A stretch of DNA of 64,000 bases from Palsa-295 sp963785585 (GCA_963785585.1 CAWAVW010000004.1:1550001-1614000); one strand, 5' to 3'; shown: positions 1-8,587, counted from the stretch's first letter. Notes: generated by a model from the sequence alone, not told the origin. Program-made: numbers and translations.

Positions 1-2
1 TG

Positions 3-866
3 TATTTCGCGGCGAACCGCTGGGGCAACGGCGAGGGAATCTACAACTACAAAGCGCAGGCCGATCAGTTGCTAAGCCTGATGCGGCATCATCCGACCAT
101 GACCGGCACGCGGCCGTTTCGTTTGCACCCCGGTGATGCGCCATTCATCCGGCAACCTCGGCCAGGGACGCCTGCGCCGGCCTCACCGCTTACTGCGCCC
201 GTTCGCCCGTCGGTTGTTACCGTCGGTCCGATGACCGAAGAAACTTACAAAATGATCCGCTTCGTGCCGGATTCGGGCGGCGGCGAACTTTTCACCGATC
301 CTTCATATCACTTACCGGCGTTTTATGAATTGTGGGCGCTGTGGGGGCCGCGGGAAGATCGCGCGTTTTGGGCGGAAGCGGCGGACGTGAGCCGCAACAC
401 CTTTGCGAAAGTGACCGGGCCGGAGACGGGGCTGACCCCGGACCGCAGCAACTTCGATAATTCGCCGCTCGTCGGCCGGAATGGAGTGCCGACTCCGTTC
501 ATGTACGATTCCTGGCGCAGCGTGAGCAATTGGTCGGTGGATTATTCCTGGTGGCGCAAAGACTCGCAGGAAACCGTGTTGAGCGACCGCATTCAGAAAT
601 TTTTATTGGGCCAGGGCATCCACACCTTCGTCGATCGGTACACGCTTGACGGCAAACCGCTTTCCGACCGGCATTCGGTTGGTATGCTGGCCACGACGGC
701 CGTGGGTAGCTTTGCCGCGACGAACGGCGCAACGGCGGATGCGTTTGTGGACGAGCTGTGGAACACGCCGGTGCCGAGCGGAGAGCAGCGCTATTACGAC
801 GGAATGCTCTACCTGATGAGCATGATGCACTGTAGCGAAAATTTCAGGATCTGGGGGCCGAAGTAA
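3..866 (+). CDS. Glycoside hydrolase family 8, Rex-like (5' part outside window)
   Basis: The frame is open from the left edge, so the N-terminal part, including any signal peptide, is missing; about 287 codons remain. The TTG at 69 is internal because the homologous stretch YFAANRWGNGEGIYNY lies upstream of it. FTDPSYHLPAFYELW, a YDSW...NW.VDY block and QRYYDGMLYL near the end follow in the order expected of GH8, and resemble the reducing-end xylose-releasing exo-oligoxylanase branch more than endoglucanases. The expected role is trimming xylo-oligosaccharides from their reducing end. A proline-rich linker separates the first helix block from the FTDPSYHLPAF block. The gene converges on the VOC gene with 12 bases between stops, so nothing downstream can be co-transcribed. 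The family call is firm; substrate preference is inferred. Confidence 0.88.
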   Translation, partial: YFAANRWGNGEGIYNYKAQADQLLSLMRHHPTMTGTRPFRLHPGDAPFIRQPRPGTPAPASPLTAPVRPSVVTVGPMTEETYKMIRFVPDSGGGELFTDPSYHLPAFYELWALWGPREDRAFWAEAADVSRNTFAKVTGPETGLTPDRSNFDNSPLVGRNGVPTPFMYDSWRSVSNWSVDYSWWRKDSQETVLSDRIQKFLLGQGIHTFVDRYTLDGKPLSDRHSVGMLATTAVGSFAATNGATADAFVDELWNTPVPSGEQRYYDGMLYLMSMMHCSENFRIWGPK

Positions 867-878
867 TTCGTCCTGGGT

Positions 879-1826
879 TTACTGTGTAGGGCTTGCAAGC
901 AAATAGGGCGAGCAACACGGCTTCGCCGACGGTTGAAACTCCATCAGCTCCACGCGCGTGCCGTCTGGCGCGTACAAATTGAGTTGCCATTTTCCATCGC
1001 GGCCGATTTGCGGCGGTGAATGTTTTGCGGTTAGCCGGTCGCCAACGTAGAGCAAATCAACCGAGTGCTCCATGTTTTGCACGCCAAGCGCGAAGTGGTC
1101 GAGCACGCCCGCGCGCTCTTGCGACATTTCCTTGGGGATTCCGGTCGGCTCGCTCCCCTTCACCACCATGTATTCGACCCAGTCGGTGCCGTCCGGCACT
1201 TGCTGCGAAATCCAATCGACCTGATCGTCTTTCATGCCCCCGCGCCAGTAGGGGCGAAATCCGAGCAGCGCACCGTAGAACGCATCCTCGGCTGCGGGAT
1301 TGTGGACGATGTATCCGACGTGAATGATGTGATCGCTCAGCGGATTTGGCGCGACGGCTTCGGGATGGTCCGGCGGCTGGACGAATTCCACTCGATTGCC
1401 TTCGGGATCTTTCACGGCGAAATAGCGACTGCCGTCGCTGGCGGACGCGACCGAGGCCGGAACTTCGACGCCATGCGCGGCGAGATAGCCGCGAAGTTGT
1501 TCGGCATTCGCGGTAATGAACGCGGCATGATCGAACCGATTGATCGAAGGCGCGGCAGAGGGACTCGCGGCGGGCATGGGAAGGACTTCGACGAACTGAA
1601 CCGCGTTGAAGTAGTAACGCGTGCCGAGCGAATTCTCCGGGTTGGATCGCTTTTCCGCGCCCAGATCGTGAACGAAAAAGAATTCGGTCTTCGCGGGATC
1701 GGTTGTGAGGATGCTGAAGTGAGACACGGCCGTGATTTTCGGGCGCTCCTGCGCGGCGACGCCGTGCGCGAAGATCATCGCCCACAGCGCGGTTGCGAGC
1801 ACGGATGCGGCACCACGCCACTTCAT
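879..1826 (-). CDS. Secreted two-domain VOC (glyoxalase-fold) protein
   Basis: This 315-residue protein starts with a typical signal peptide (basic MKWRGA, hydrophobic core, cleavage near AHGVAAQE). Two vicinal-oxygen-chelate modules follow, one from about residue 33 (AVSHFSILTTDPAKTEFF) and one from about 165 (HIIHVGYIVHNPAAEDAFY). The domains have the usual beta-alpha-beta-beta-beta order, and DPEGNRVEF and APDGTRVELMEF are the conserved strand ends. VOC proteins include dioxygenases, glyoxalases and resistance proteins, and nothing here fixes the substrate. Export to the periplasm is unusual for glyoxalase I and argues against that role. The ATG overlaps the TGA of the CoA-binding gene (ATGA), so the two are translationally coupled. 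Confidence 0.8.
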   Translation of the reverse strand: MKWRGAASVLATALWAMIFAHGVAAQERPKITAVSHFSILTTDPAKTEFFFVHDLGAEKRSNPENSLGTRYYFNAVQFVEVLPMPAASPSAAPSINRFDHAAFITANAEQLRGYLAAHGVEVPASVASASDGSRYFAVKDPEGNRVEFVQPPDHPEAVAPNPLSDHIIHVGYIVHNPAAEDAFYGALLGFRPYWRGGMKDDQVDWISQQVPDGTDWVEYMVVKGSEPTGIPKEMSQERAGVLDHFALGVQNMEHSVDLLYVGDRLTAKHSPPQIGRDGKWQLNLYAPDGTRVELMEFQPSAKPCCSPYLLASPTQ

Positions 1827-2278
1827 GCCCAGGCCCGGCGGACGTGTTCTTTCATCAGACAGCGATCCATCACCACGGCAAGTCCCGCCTGGCGAGCGTT
1901 GGCAGCGGCGGCTTCGTTCACCACGCCCTCCTGCATCCAGATCGCCTTTGCGCCGAAGCGGATTGCAGCATTCACAATCTCGGGAACGAAGGCCGGCTGG
2001 CGGAAAATCTCAACCAGATCGATCGGTTCCTTTATGTCTTCCAAGGTTGCGGAGGATTTCACGCCGAGGACTTCGGGTTCTTTCGGATTCACCGGAAATA
2101 TTTTGTAACCCGCCGATTGCAGATATTTCGCCACGCGATAGCTGGGGCGGTCGGGGCGGCTCGAAAGGCCGACGACGGCGATTGTACGGCTCTGTGTCAA
2201 TATTTTTGTGATGGTGTCGGGGTCAGCGAAGCCGGAGGCGGCGAAAGCGAGCTTCGAGAGTTTTGGAAAATCGCTCAT
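1823..2278 (-). CDS. CoA-binding (YccU-like) protein
   Basis: About 151 residues form a Rossmann-like CoA-binding domain of the YccU family. The core has IAVVGLSSRPDRPSYRVAKYL, then IFPVNPKEPEVLG and SLED-like repeats, and near the end IWMQEGVVNEAAAANARQAG, all typical of this small family. Members bind coenzyme A non-covalently in vitro; their cellular role is not settled. A TTG at 2281 sits directly before the ATG at 2278, and the ATG is preferred. The gene lies 22 bases downstream of the pseudouridine synthase gene and overlaps the VOC gene by four bases, so it is probably the middle of a three-gene tail of the larger minus-strand run. Confidence 0.85.
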   Translation of the reverse strand: MSDFPKLSKLAFAASGFADPDTITKILTQSRTIAVVGLSSRPDRPSYRVAKYLQSAGYKIFPVNPKEPEVLGVKSSATLEDIKEPIDLVEIFRQPAFVPEIVNAAIRFGAKAIWMQEGVVNEAAAANARQAGLAVVMDRCLMKEHVRRAWA

Positions 2279-2302
2279 CAATGAACTCTGCCGCGAAACG
2301 AA

Positions 2303-4141
2303 CTAACGGCCCTCGCGCGGCCCGCGAAAACCGCCTGGTTTCGGGCGAAACGGTTTACCGCTCGATGGGCCGCCCGGCCCGCCACGCTTCGCTCCTCGTG
2401 GACCGCCGGGCTTGCCGCCCTTCACGAAGCCGCCCGGCTTTTTGAATCCACCGGTTTTGTTCGAGCGCCCGAAGGCGCCGGGCTCTGATGGCTTTCCTTT
2501 GTTCCAAGAACCGCCCGACGGACGCGGACGATCTCCGCTGAATGATTTCTCGCTGCGAAATGGACGATCCGAGCCGAAATTCTTGCCTTTGTTGAAGGGC
2601 GTTCGTCCGGACGAAGCCGAAGTGGGGGCGCCGCTTTCGGCGTTGCCGGAAAAACTCCCCTGCCGTTGAGAACTTCCCGGCCCGGAATTAGCGAATGGCC
2701 GGTCGCCTTGCGGTTTGCCGTACGTTGGTTTGCCGAATGGGGGCTTTCCGAAGTTGCGATTCGGGCGGTCGGGTCTGCCGTCGAAACTTTTCTGAAGTGG
2801 TTTTCCGGGACGATCCGGACGACCGCCTTGCGGCCCGTCAAACGATCGGCCCGGAGCGCCGCTACCGAAGCGCGGCTTGTCAAAGGATGGCTTGCCGCCG
2901 AAGGTTTTCGGTTTGTCGAACGGACGCGGTTTATCGTAGGGGCGCTCGGGCTTGCCAGAACTGAATCCGCCGAATCCCTGACCTTCGCGCCGTTGGAATG
3001 TTGGCTTGCCGCCACGAAACTTCTTCGGCCCGCCGCCGGTCGCCGGGCGAAATGAGCCGCCGCCCGCGCGATTTGCGATACCACCGGATGCAAACTGCTG
3101 GCTCTTTTCGAATTGTGCGGCGCCGCGACCGTAAGCGCGCGGCGGAGCGATCGGTGTCCGCTCGCCCGGCGGCGGTACGTTGAAATCGAGTTCAGAATCG
3201 CCCTGCACTTCCGGCGAGCCGTCGGGACGATCGCTGCGCTGCGGAAAACGGCGCGGCTGCTCGCCGGGTTTCGGCTTGGGACGATAGACGCGCTTGAAGA
3301 GCGGCTTGCGTTCCGCGCCGCCGGCTGCAAACGCAGGTTTCATGGTCGCTACCGGTGAAGGAGTGAATGCCGGACGCGCGGCGCCGTCGCCAGATGCCTC
3401 CGCCTGCGCCGGCGCAGGCTTGGGCACGAACGGTTTCGCCACGTCGTTTTCCGGCAGCAGCGATTTTCGCAGTGTGGCGACTTCGGCATCGGAAAGCGGC
3501 CGGTGATGCCCCTGCGGCAGCGACTCCATAGCCACATTTCCAATCTTGATGCGCTTGATTTTTTCCACCGGATGTCCTGTTTGGAATAGACGGTTTCGCA
3601 GCGCATCGCGGCGCGCATCCGAAATCGTCACTTCGTACCACGGCGCGTCCTTGCCTTTGATTCGCGAAATGCGCGCGCCCGTCAGCTGCGAGAGAGCTTC
3701 GATCTCCTCAAACGTCAGCAATGTCTTCAACTTCATGTTGTAGGTCTGCGGCAGGTGGTGCGATTTCAAGATCGAGTTGGCGAGGTCGCCGTCGTTGGTC
3801 AGGAACACCAGACCCATCGAGTGATATTCCAGGCGGCCGACGGGAAACACGCGCTGCGAAACGCCGTGCAGCAAATCGCTGAGAGCTTTGCGGCCTTCGG
3901 GGTCGCTCATCGTCGAGACGACTTCGGCGGGCTTATTCAGAATCAAGTACACGCGCTCGGTTTCCGGGCGCAGCAGTTTGCCGGATACTTTGATGTGGTC
4001 TTTCGATTCGTCGGCTTTGGAGCCGAGTTCGGTGACCGTCTTGCCGTTGACGGTGACGAGGCCGGAGGTGATCAGCGCCTCGGCATGGCGGCGCGATGCG
4101 ATGCCCGCGCGCGCAATAATTTTTTGGAGCCGTTCAAGCAT
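2303..4141 (-). CDS. rluB: RluB-type pseudouridine synthase with long disordered tail
   Basis: Residues 1-60 are an S4 RNA-binding domain (LQKIIARAGIASRRHAEALI) and about 65-225 a RluB/E/F-type pseudouridine synthase domain (YLILNKPAEVVSTMSDPEGR, PVGRLEYHSMGL, FLTNDGDLANSI). The family isomerises uridines in 23S rRNA. Two things are odd. The conserved GRLD motif that carries the catalytic aspartate reads GRLE (Glu105, codon at 3827-3829). From about residue 232 to 612 the protein is a low-complexity tail rich in Gly, Arg, Lys, Pro and Phe, with repeated F/Y-GKP-type units, which doubles the usual family length of about 240-300. The tail is strongly basic and resembles RNA-binding RGG-like regions. 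The gene follows scpB after 81 bases, the common bacterial order scpA-scpB-rluB. Confidence 0.9.
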   Translation of the reverse strand: MLERLQKIIARAGIASRRHAEALITSGLVTVNGKTVTELGSKADESKDHIKVSGKLLRPETERVYLILNKPAEVVSTMSDPEGRKALSDLLHGVSQRVFPVGRLEYHSMGLVFLTNDGDLANSILKSHHLPQTYNMKLKTLLTFEEIEALSQLTGARISRIKGKDAPWYEVTISDARRDALRNRLFQTGHPVEKIKRIKIGNVAMESLPQGHHRPLSDAEVATLRKSLLPENDVAKPFVPKPAPAQAEASGDGAARPAFTPSPVATMKPAFAAGGAERKPLFKRVYRPKPKPGEQPRRFPQRSDRPDGSPEVQGDSELDFNVPPPGERTPIAPPRAYGRGAAQFEKSQQFASGGIANRAGGGSFRPATGGGPKKFRGGKPTFQRREGQGFGGFSSGKPERPYDKPRPFDKPKTFGGKPSFDKPRFGSGAPGRSFDGPQGGRPDRPGKPLQKSFDGRPDRPNRNFGKPPFGKPTYGKPQGDRPFANSGPGSSQRQGSFSGNAESGAPTSASSGRTPFNKGKNFGSDRPFRSEKSFSGDRPRPSGGSWNKGKPSEPGAFGRSNKTGGFKKPGGFVKGGKPGGPRGAKRGGPGGPSSGKPFRPKPGGFRGPREGR

Positions 4142-4226
4142 AGGTCGTAACTCTCACAGGGGGATGCCGTACCAGCTTAACGGAAAACGGGCTCGGTAGC
4201 GAACTTAGCGGAATCGCGCGGCGGCG

Positions 4227-5045
4227 CTAGTTCTCGGCCTTGGCGCTCACATTCGGGCTCACACTGCCGCTACCAACGGACGCAGCGCGGGTCTTATCCG
4301 CTTCCGGGGGCTCGTGGTTCTCGGGCAATGCTTCGCCGCCGGTCACCCGTCCGGCGGTCGATTCGACGCCCGCGCCTTCTTCGGCTTCGAGTTCGATTTC
4401 CGCCTCTTCGTCGGTCACGACGAGCGATTCACCGCTCACGGCTTCCGCGCCGGCTTCGGACGGCAATCCGTCCGTGGTTACGGATTCCGCGATGCCCTCG
4501 TCAGACACCAGCGCGGCCTGCGCCAGTGCCTCGAATTCCTTCAGGCTCGGCAGTTCATCGAGATCGGATAGACCGAAGCGCATCATGAATTGCTTCGAGG
4601 TGCGATACAGAATCGGGCGGCCGATCACATCTTTGCGTCCCGCAGTGGTGATGAGTTTCTTTTCGAGCAGCGTCTTGATTACGCCGCCCACGTGCACGCC
4701 GCGGATTTCGTTGATCTCCGGCACGGTCACCGGCTGTTTGTAGGCGATCACCGCGAGCGTTTCAAGCGCGGGCATGGTCAGCCGCAGTGGCGGCTGCAGG
4801 CTCTTGATGAATTTGCGCACCACGTCGTGATGTTGCGCTTTGGTGTAGAACTTCCAGCCGCCGGCGACTTTGCGGATTTCGATGCCGCGGTCTTCGGTCT
4901 GGTAGGTGGCCATCAACTGCTCGATCGCTTCGCGCGCCGCGGGCTTTTCGATGCCGATCGCTTTGGCGATCTGGTCGATCGTGGCCGGTTCGTCGGCAGC
5001 ATAAATAATGGCTTCGAGCGACGCTTGGATTTCTTGTGGAGTCAT
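4227..5045 (-). CDS. scpB: SMC-ScpAB condensin subunit ScpB
   Basis: ScpB is the winged-helix kite subunit of the SMC-ScpA-ScpB complex that organises and segregates chromosomes. Residues 1-180 carry the two winged-helix domains; recognisable pieces are LEAIIYAADEPATIDQIAKAIG, LTMPALETLAVIAYKQPVT, EINEIRGVHVGGVIKTLLEK and GRPILYRTSKQFMMRFGL. The last 80 residues are an acidic, low-complexity tail (EEAEIELEAEEGAG), longer than in most relatives. The start lies two bases after the scpA stop, so the pair is one transcriptional and probably coupled translational unit. No smc gene is in the window. Confidence 0.95.
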   Translation of the reverse strand: MTPQEIQASLEAIIYAADEPATIDQIAKAIGIEKPAAREAIEQLMATYQTEDRGIEIRKVAGGWKFYTKAQHHDVVRKFIKSLQPPLRLTMPALETLAVIAYKQPVTVPEINEIRGVHVGGVIKTLLEKKLITTAGRKDVIGRPILYRTSKQFMMRFGLSDLDELPSLKEFEALAQAALVSDEGIAESVTTDGLPSEAGAEAVSGESLVVTDEEAEIELEAEEGAGVESTAGRVTGGEALPENHEPPEADKTRAASVGSGSVSPNVSAKAEN

Positions 5046-5047
5046 CG

Positions 5048-5824
5048 TTAGAGGTATTGCTCCTCAATTTGTGAAATGGCGTCCGGGCCGGCAAATACAG
5101 CGTCGAACATTTTGTGTTTGCGGATGCGAATGTCTTCGAACAGGTCGGACTGCACCAGCACGACGGCGTGCATGCGAACCATTTCCAGCACGGCCAGCAG
5201 CGCCACAATCATCGCGTTGCGGCTCTCGCAGCTTTCGAAAAATTCAATCATCGAAACGGGATCGTCGGTAACGAGCAGGCGCTGGCGCAGGCGGTCCATC
5301 ATTTGCGCGATGGAAACCGATTCGTGCTTCAGCTCGAACTTGGGAATTTCTTTTTTACGCTCGAGGATCTGCTGAAACGTCTTGACCAGGTCCACCAGCG
5401 AGACGACCAGCTCGCCCTGCACTTCGTCGCCGCCGTAGAGGCTTTTGTCCGGATGCGACCAGACGTGATCTTCAACCTGCTGCTTCTGATACAGGAGTTG
5501 CGCGGCGTTCTTGAATTTTTCGTGTTCGAGCAGACGGTGGACCAGTTCGTCGCGCGGGTCGCCCTGCTCTTCGGCGGCCAGCAGCGGATCCACGGGCAGC
5601 AGCATTTTCGATTTGATGTGAATCAGCGTGGCGGCCATGTAAATAAAATCGGCGGAAACGTCGATGTCCAGTTTTTCGATCTGGTGCAGGTAATCCAGAT
5701 ATTGCTCGGTGATTTTGGCGATGGGAATGTTGTGAATGTCCATCTCCTGCTTGCGGATCAGGTCCAGCAGCAGGTCGAGCGGTCCTTCATAGACGGGAAG
5801 GTTAATTCGATAGGGTGACGCCAT
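5048..5824 (-). CDS. scpA: SMC-ScpAB kleisin subunit ScpA
   Basis: The 258-residue length is normal for the bacterial kleisin that bridges the SMC heads and binds ScpB. It opens with the typical INLPVYEGPLDLLLDLIRKQEMDIHNIPIAKITEQYL, here seen as YEGPLDLLLDLI plus DIHNIPIAKITEQYL, followed by FIYMAATLIHIKSKMLLP. The C-terminal winged helix is visible as VALLAVLEMVRMHAVVLVQ-like sequence near residues 210-235. It sits directly upstream of scpB, and 18 bases downstream of an unknown 85-residue gene, so it appears to be transcribed with trpS and an acyl-CoA dehydrogenase gene further upstream. Confidence 0.95.
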   Translation of the reverse strand: MASPYRINLPVYEGPLDLLLDLIRKQEMDIHNIPIAKITEQYLDYLHQIEKLDIDVSADFIYMAATLIHIKSKMLLPVDPLLAAEEQGDPRDELVHRLLEHEKFKNAAQLLYQKQQVEDHVWSHPDKSLYGGDEVQGELVVSLVDLVKTFQQILERKKEIPKFELKHESVSIAQMMDRLRQRLLVTDDPVSMIEFFESCESRNAMIVALLAVLEMVRMHAVVLVQSDLFEDIRIRKHKMFDAVFAGPDAISQIEEQYL

Positions 5825-5842
5825 CAGAGAATTGCTCCTCCC

Positions 5843-6100
5843 TTACTGCAACGGTCGTGGATTCACGGGAGTAATGTTGAACTTGCCGCCTGCATTGCTG
5901 ACAGATACACGGTCGCCTGCCTCAATTCGCAACATCCCCGCAAGCCACTCCTTGATTTCGACGACCAGGAATCCGTCTTTCAGCTCCGAAATACCGCGAG
6001 AACATTCGATCAGCTGATCGCCGCCGGCCTCCAGAGGAATTCGGAGCACGAGCGCACCATCGATTTTCTCTACCGGGCCTTCGAGTGACATTTCATCCAC
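5843..6100 (-). CDS. Unknown 85-residue protein between trpS and scpA
   Basis: I do not recognise this protein. It is short, soluble and acidic, with no signal peptide or membrane segment. The sequence suggests a small all-beta fold: VEKIDGALVLRIPL, a short acidic stretch, DGFLVVEIKEWLAGML and IEAGDRVSVSNAGGKFNITPV. The pattern of LRIEAGDRVSVSNAGG recalls SpoVT/AbrB-like or S1/OB-like beta hairpins, but no family can be claimed. GTG at 6100 and ATG at 6091 are both possible starts. It fits tightly between trpS (14 bases away) and scpA (18 bases away) on the same strand and has good coding character, so it is almost certainly real and part of the same operon. Confidence 0.7.
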   Translation of the reverse strand: MDEMSLEGPVEKIDGALVLRIPLEAGGDQLIECSRGISELKDGFLVVEIKEWLAGMLRIEAGDRVSVSNAGGKFNITPVNPRPLQ

Positions 6101-6114
6101 GCGGCCCGCCCCGT

Positions 6115-7383
6115 TTACTTCCTTCGCGCTTCATCGGACTGGAAGATCGCGTTGCGCACCCGCTTCATGGTGCGTTTTGCGGCCTTGCGCGCTTCGTCCG
6201 AGCCGGTATCGAGGATATCCCAAACGCGCTGCGGTTGTGCCTCAAATTCTTTGCGCTTGGCCTGAATCGGCTCGATCCACCGGACCAGATTGTCGGCCAT
6301 CTGCTTCTTGCAGTCCACGCAGCCAATGGCGGCGGTGCGGCATTCGCCGTCAATGCGCGCAACCGTCTCCGGGGGCGAAAACAATTTGTGCCATGCAAAC
6401 ACCGGGCAGATCTCCGGGCGCCCCGGATCGGTGCGGCGGACGCGCTGGGGATCGGTCATCATGTTGCGGACTTTCGTGCGGATGTCGTCGGGCGGATCCG
6501 AAAGCCAGATCGCGTTGCCGTAGGACTTCGCCATGCGCCGGCCATCGAGCCCGGGAAGCCGCGGCGTTTCGGTGGGCAGGTACCTCGGTTCTTGCAAGAC
6601 TGCAACGGACTTGAAAAATTTGGCGTCTTCGCCGGTTTCCTGCAGGAAATTCTCGAATCCGATTTGCTCGGAGCGCTTCTTGAAAACCCAGGGATTCTTG
6701 CGCAGCGTTTCGTAGCCCGGCAAAGCGTTGTCGGTCAGGCCGGGCGGGAGAGGCACTTTGGTTGACAGCCTGCGTAGCGCGTCGGCGCCGGACTTCTCAA
6801 GCAAACCGGGCTTCACTTCAAAGCCGAAATGCGAATTGAATTTGCGGACGATCTCGCGCGTCAGCTCGACGTGCGGAGCCTGGTCTTCGCCCACAGGCAC
6901 CATCAAGTCCTGCCCTTGCTCACCGTACAAAACGATATCCGCCGACTGCAAGAGCGGGTAGCCGAGAAATCCGTAGGTGCCCAGATCGCGATCTTTCAAG
7001 TTTTCGATTTGCTCTTTGTAGGTCGGAACGCGCTCAAGCCACGAGAGGGGCGTAATCATCGAGAGCAGCACATGTAATTCGGCGTGCTCAAGCACTTCAG
7101 ATTGAACGAACAGTGTCGATTTCTTCGGATCGAGGCCGATGGAGAGCCAGTCCATGGCGACTTGCAGCGTGTTTTCGGCGATTGACGACGTGTCTTCGTA
7201 GTGCGTCGTGAGAGCGTGCCAGTCGGCGACGAAGAAAAAGCACTCGTACTCGTCCTGCAGCTTCACCCAATTCGAAAGCGCGCCGAAGTAGTGGCCGAGA
7301 TGCAGACGGCCTGTCGGACGCATGCCGCTCAGGACTCGTTTCTCCTCGCCTGTGTTCGTCTTTCCCGCCGAGCCATCCGCCAA
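6115..7383 (-). CDS. trpS: Tryptophan--tRNA ligase
   Basis: This class I aminoacyl-tRNA synthetase charges tRNA-Trp. The HIGH-type motif reads LHLGHYFG near residue 30 and the KMSKS-type loop reads RMAKSYGN near residue 285. SGMRPTGRLHLGHY, LVPVGEDQAPHVELTREI and DPQRVRRTDPGRPEICPV are family hallmarks. At 422 residues it is longer than the common 330-350 form, matching the longer bacterial branch. The start is TTG at 7383, supported by AAGGAG about eight bases upstream. It begins 19 bases after the acyl-CoA dehydrogenase gene ends, so the two are likely co-transcribed although functionally unrelated. Confidence 0.95.
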   Translation of the reverse strand: MADGSAGKTNTGEEKRVLSGMRPTGRLHLGHYFGALSNWVKLQDEYECFFFVADWHALTTHYEDTSSIAENTLQVAMDWLSIGLDPKKSTLFVQSEVLEHAELHVLLSMITPLSWLERVPTYKEQIENLKDRDLGTYGFLGYPLLQSADIVLYGEQGQDLMVPVGEDQAPHVELTREIVRKFNSHFGFEVKPGLLEKSGADALRRLSTKVPLPPGLTDNALPGYETLRKNPWVFKKRSEQIGFENFLQETGEDAKFFKSVAVLQEPRYLPTETPRLPGLDGRRMAKSYGNAIWLSDPPDDIRTKVRNMMTDPQRVRRTDPGRPEICPVFAWHKLFSPPETVARIDGECRTAAIGCVDCKKQMADNLVRWIEPIQAKRKEFEAQPQRVWDILDTGSDEARKAAKRTMKRVRNAIFQSDEARRK

Positions 7384-7402
7384 ATGCTGTTCTCCTTGAA
7401 AT

Positions 7403-8560
7403 CTAGTTTCGCTTCGCGGTACCCAGCAAATCGCGAGCGATCACGGTCCGTTGAATCTCGCTCGTTCCCTCGTAAATCGTCAGCACGCGCGCGTCGCGAT
7501 AGTAGCGCTCCACATCCGTCTCGCGCGAATATCCCACGCTGCCGTGAATCTGCACGGCCTTCGCGGCCACGCGATTGGCCATTTCACTCGAATACAATTT
7601 CGCTTTGGCGGCTTGCGGACCGGTCTTCGCCGCGCCCGAATCGCGCATCCATGCGGCGTAATGCGTGAGCGCGCGGCCCGCTTCGATTTCGGTCTGCATG
7701 TCGGCCAGCATCCACTGGATGGCCTGATATTCGGCGATCGCTTTGCCGAAGGTCCGGCGCTGCTTCGCGTACTTCACGGACGCTTCGAGCGCGCCCTGCG
7801 CGAGCCCAAGCGCCTGCGAGGCAATGCCGACGCGGCCTCCATCGAGCGACGAAAAAGCAATTTTCAGCCCTTGCCCTTCTTCACCGAGGCGATTCTCGAC
7901 GGGAACTTCGCAATCCTCAAAAACAATTTCGGCCGAACGCGAAAGACGCAGTCCCATTTTGTCTTCGTAGCGGCTGACGCGGAATCCCTTGAAATCGGGC
8001 TCGACGAGAAAGGCGGTCACGCCGCGCGCGCCGGCATCGGGATCGGTCTTGGCGAAAACGATGTACACGCCGGAAACGCCGCCATTCGTGACCCACGCTT
8101 TCGTTCCGTTGAGCTTGTAGGTGTCGCCAGAGCGCACCGCGCGCGTTTGCAGGCTGCCCGCATCCGAACCCGATTGCGGTTCGGTGAGGCAAAACGCACC
8201 GAGTATTTCGCCGCGCGAGAGCCGCGTGAGGTATTTTTTCTTTTGCGCTTCGGTGCCGAACTGAAATACGGGCATCGCGACGACCGAGTTCGTCACACTG
8301 AGCATCACCGCGGTGGACGGGCAGATGCGAGCGACTTCCTCGAGCATCAGCGAATAGCTGATAGTGTCCGTGCCGGCACCGCCCCACTGCTCGGGAACGA
8401 GCATCCCGCAGCAGCCGAGTTCGCCCAGTTTGCGGATTTCCGCGGCGGGAAACTTCTCTTCGCGCTCGTATTCGCGCACGACCGGGCGCATCTCCGTCTC
8501 CATAAACTGGCGGACGGTGTCGCGGATCAGAAGTTGGTCGCTGGTGAGTGAAAAATCCAT
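7403..8560 (-). CDS. Acyl-CoA dehydrogenase
   Basis: This 385-residue flavoenzyme catalyses alpha,beta-dehydrogenation of an acyl-CoA, passing electrons to ETF. It has the full three-domain ACAD fold: an N-terminal helical domain (MDFSLTSDQLLIRDTVRQF), the middle beta domain with GAFCLTEPQSGSDAG and TKAWVTNGG, and a C-terminal helical domain with QRRTFGKAIAEYQAIQ. The catalytic glutamate lies in IYEGTSEIQRTVIARDLLG, as in short-chain and branched-chain enzymes; which substrate it takes cannot be read. It heads the minus-strand run that continues into trpS and scpAB. A second ACAD gene lies at 51635-52801. Confidence 0.93.
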   Translation of the reverse strand: MDFSLTSDQLLIRDTVRQFMETEMRPVVREYEREEKFPAAEIRKLGELGCCGMLVPEQWGGAGTDTISYSLMLEEVARICPSTAVMLSVTNSVVAMPVFQFGTEAQKKKYLTRLSRGEILGAFCLTEPQSGSDAGSLQTRAVRSGDTYKLNGTKAWVTNGGVSGVYIVFAKTDPDAGARGVTAFLVEPDFKGFRVSRYEDKMGLRLSRSAEIVFEDCEVPVENRLGEEGQGLKIAFSSLDGGRVGIASQALGLAQGALEASVKYAKQRRTFGKAIAEYQAIQWMLADMQTEIEAGRALTHYAAWMRDSGAAKTGPQAAKAKLYSSEMANRVAAKAVQIHGSVGYSRETDVERYYRDARVLTIYEGTSEIQRTVIARDLLGTAKRN

Positions 8561-8578
8561 CAGAAAGCCGGCGAAACG

Positions 8579-8587
8579 ATGCTAGCA
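8579..8587 (-). promoter_or_regulatory. Possible extended -10 promoter of the acyl-CoA dehydrogenase run
   Basis: On the minus strand the sequence TGCTAGCAT (8587 to 8579) matches an extended -10 element (TGn followed by TAGCAT). It ends 18 bases before the ATG of the acyl-CoA dehydrogenase gene. No good -35 box is visible at the usual distance, which extended -10 promoters can do without. The call is a pattern match only. Confidence 0.3.

Noticed and set aside
1065..2108. 347-codon plus-strand frame across the VOC and CoA-binding genes
   Set aside because: It crosses two conserved minus-strand genes and has no family resemblance.
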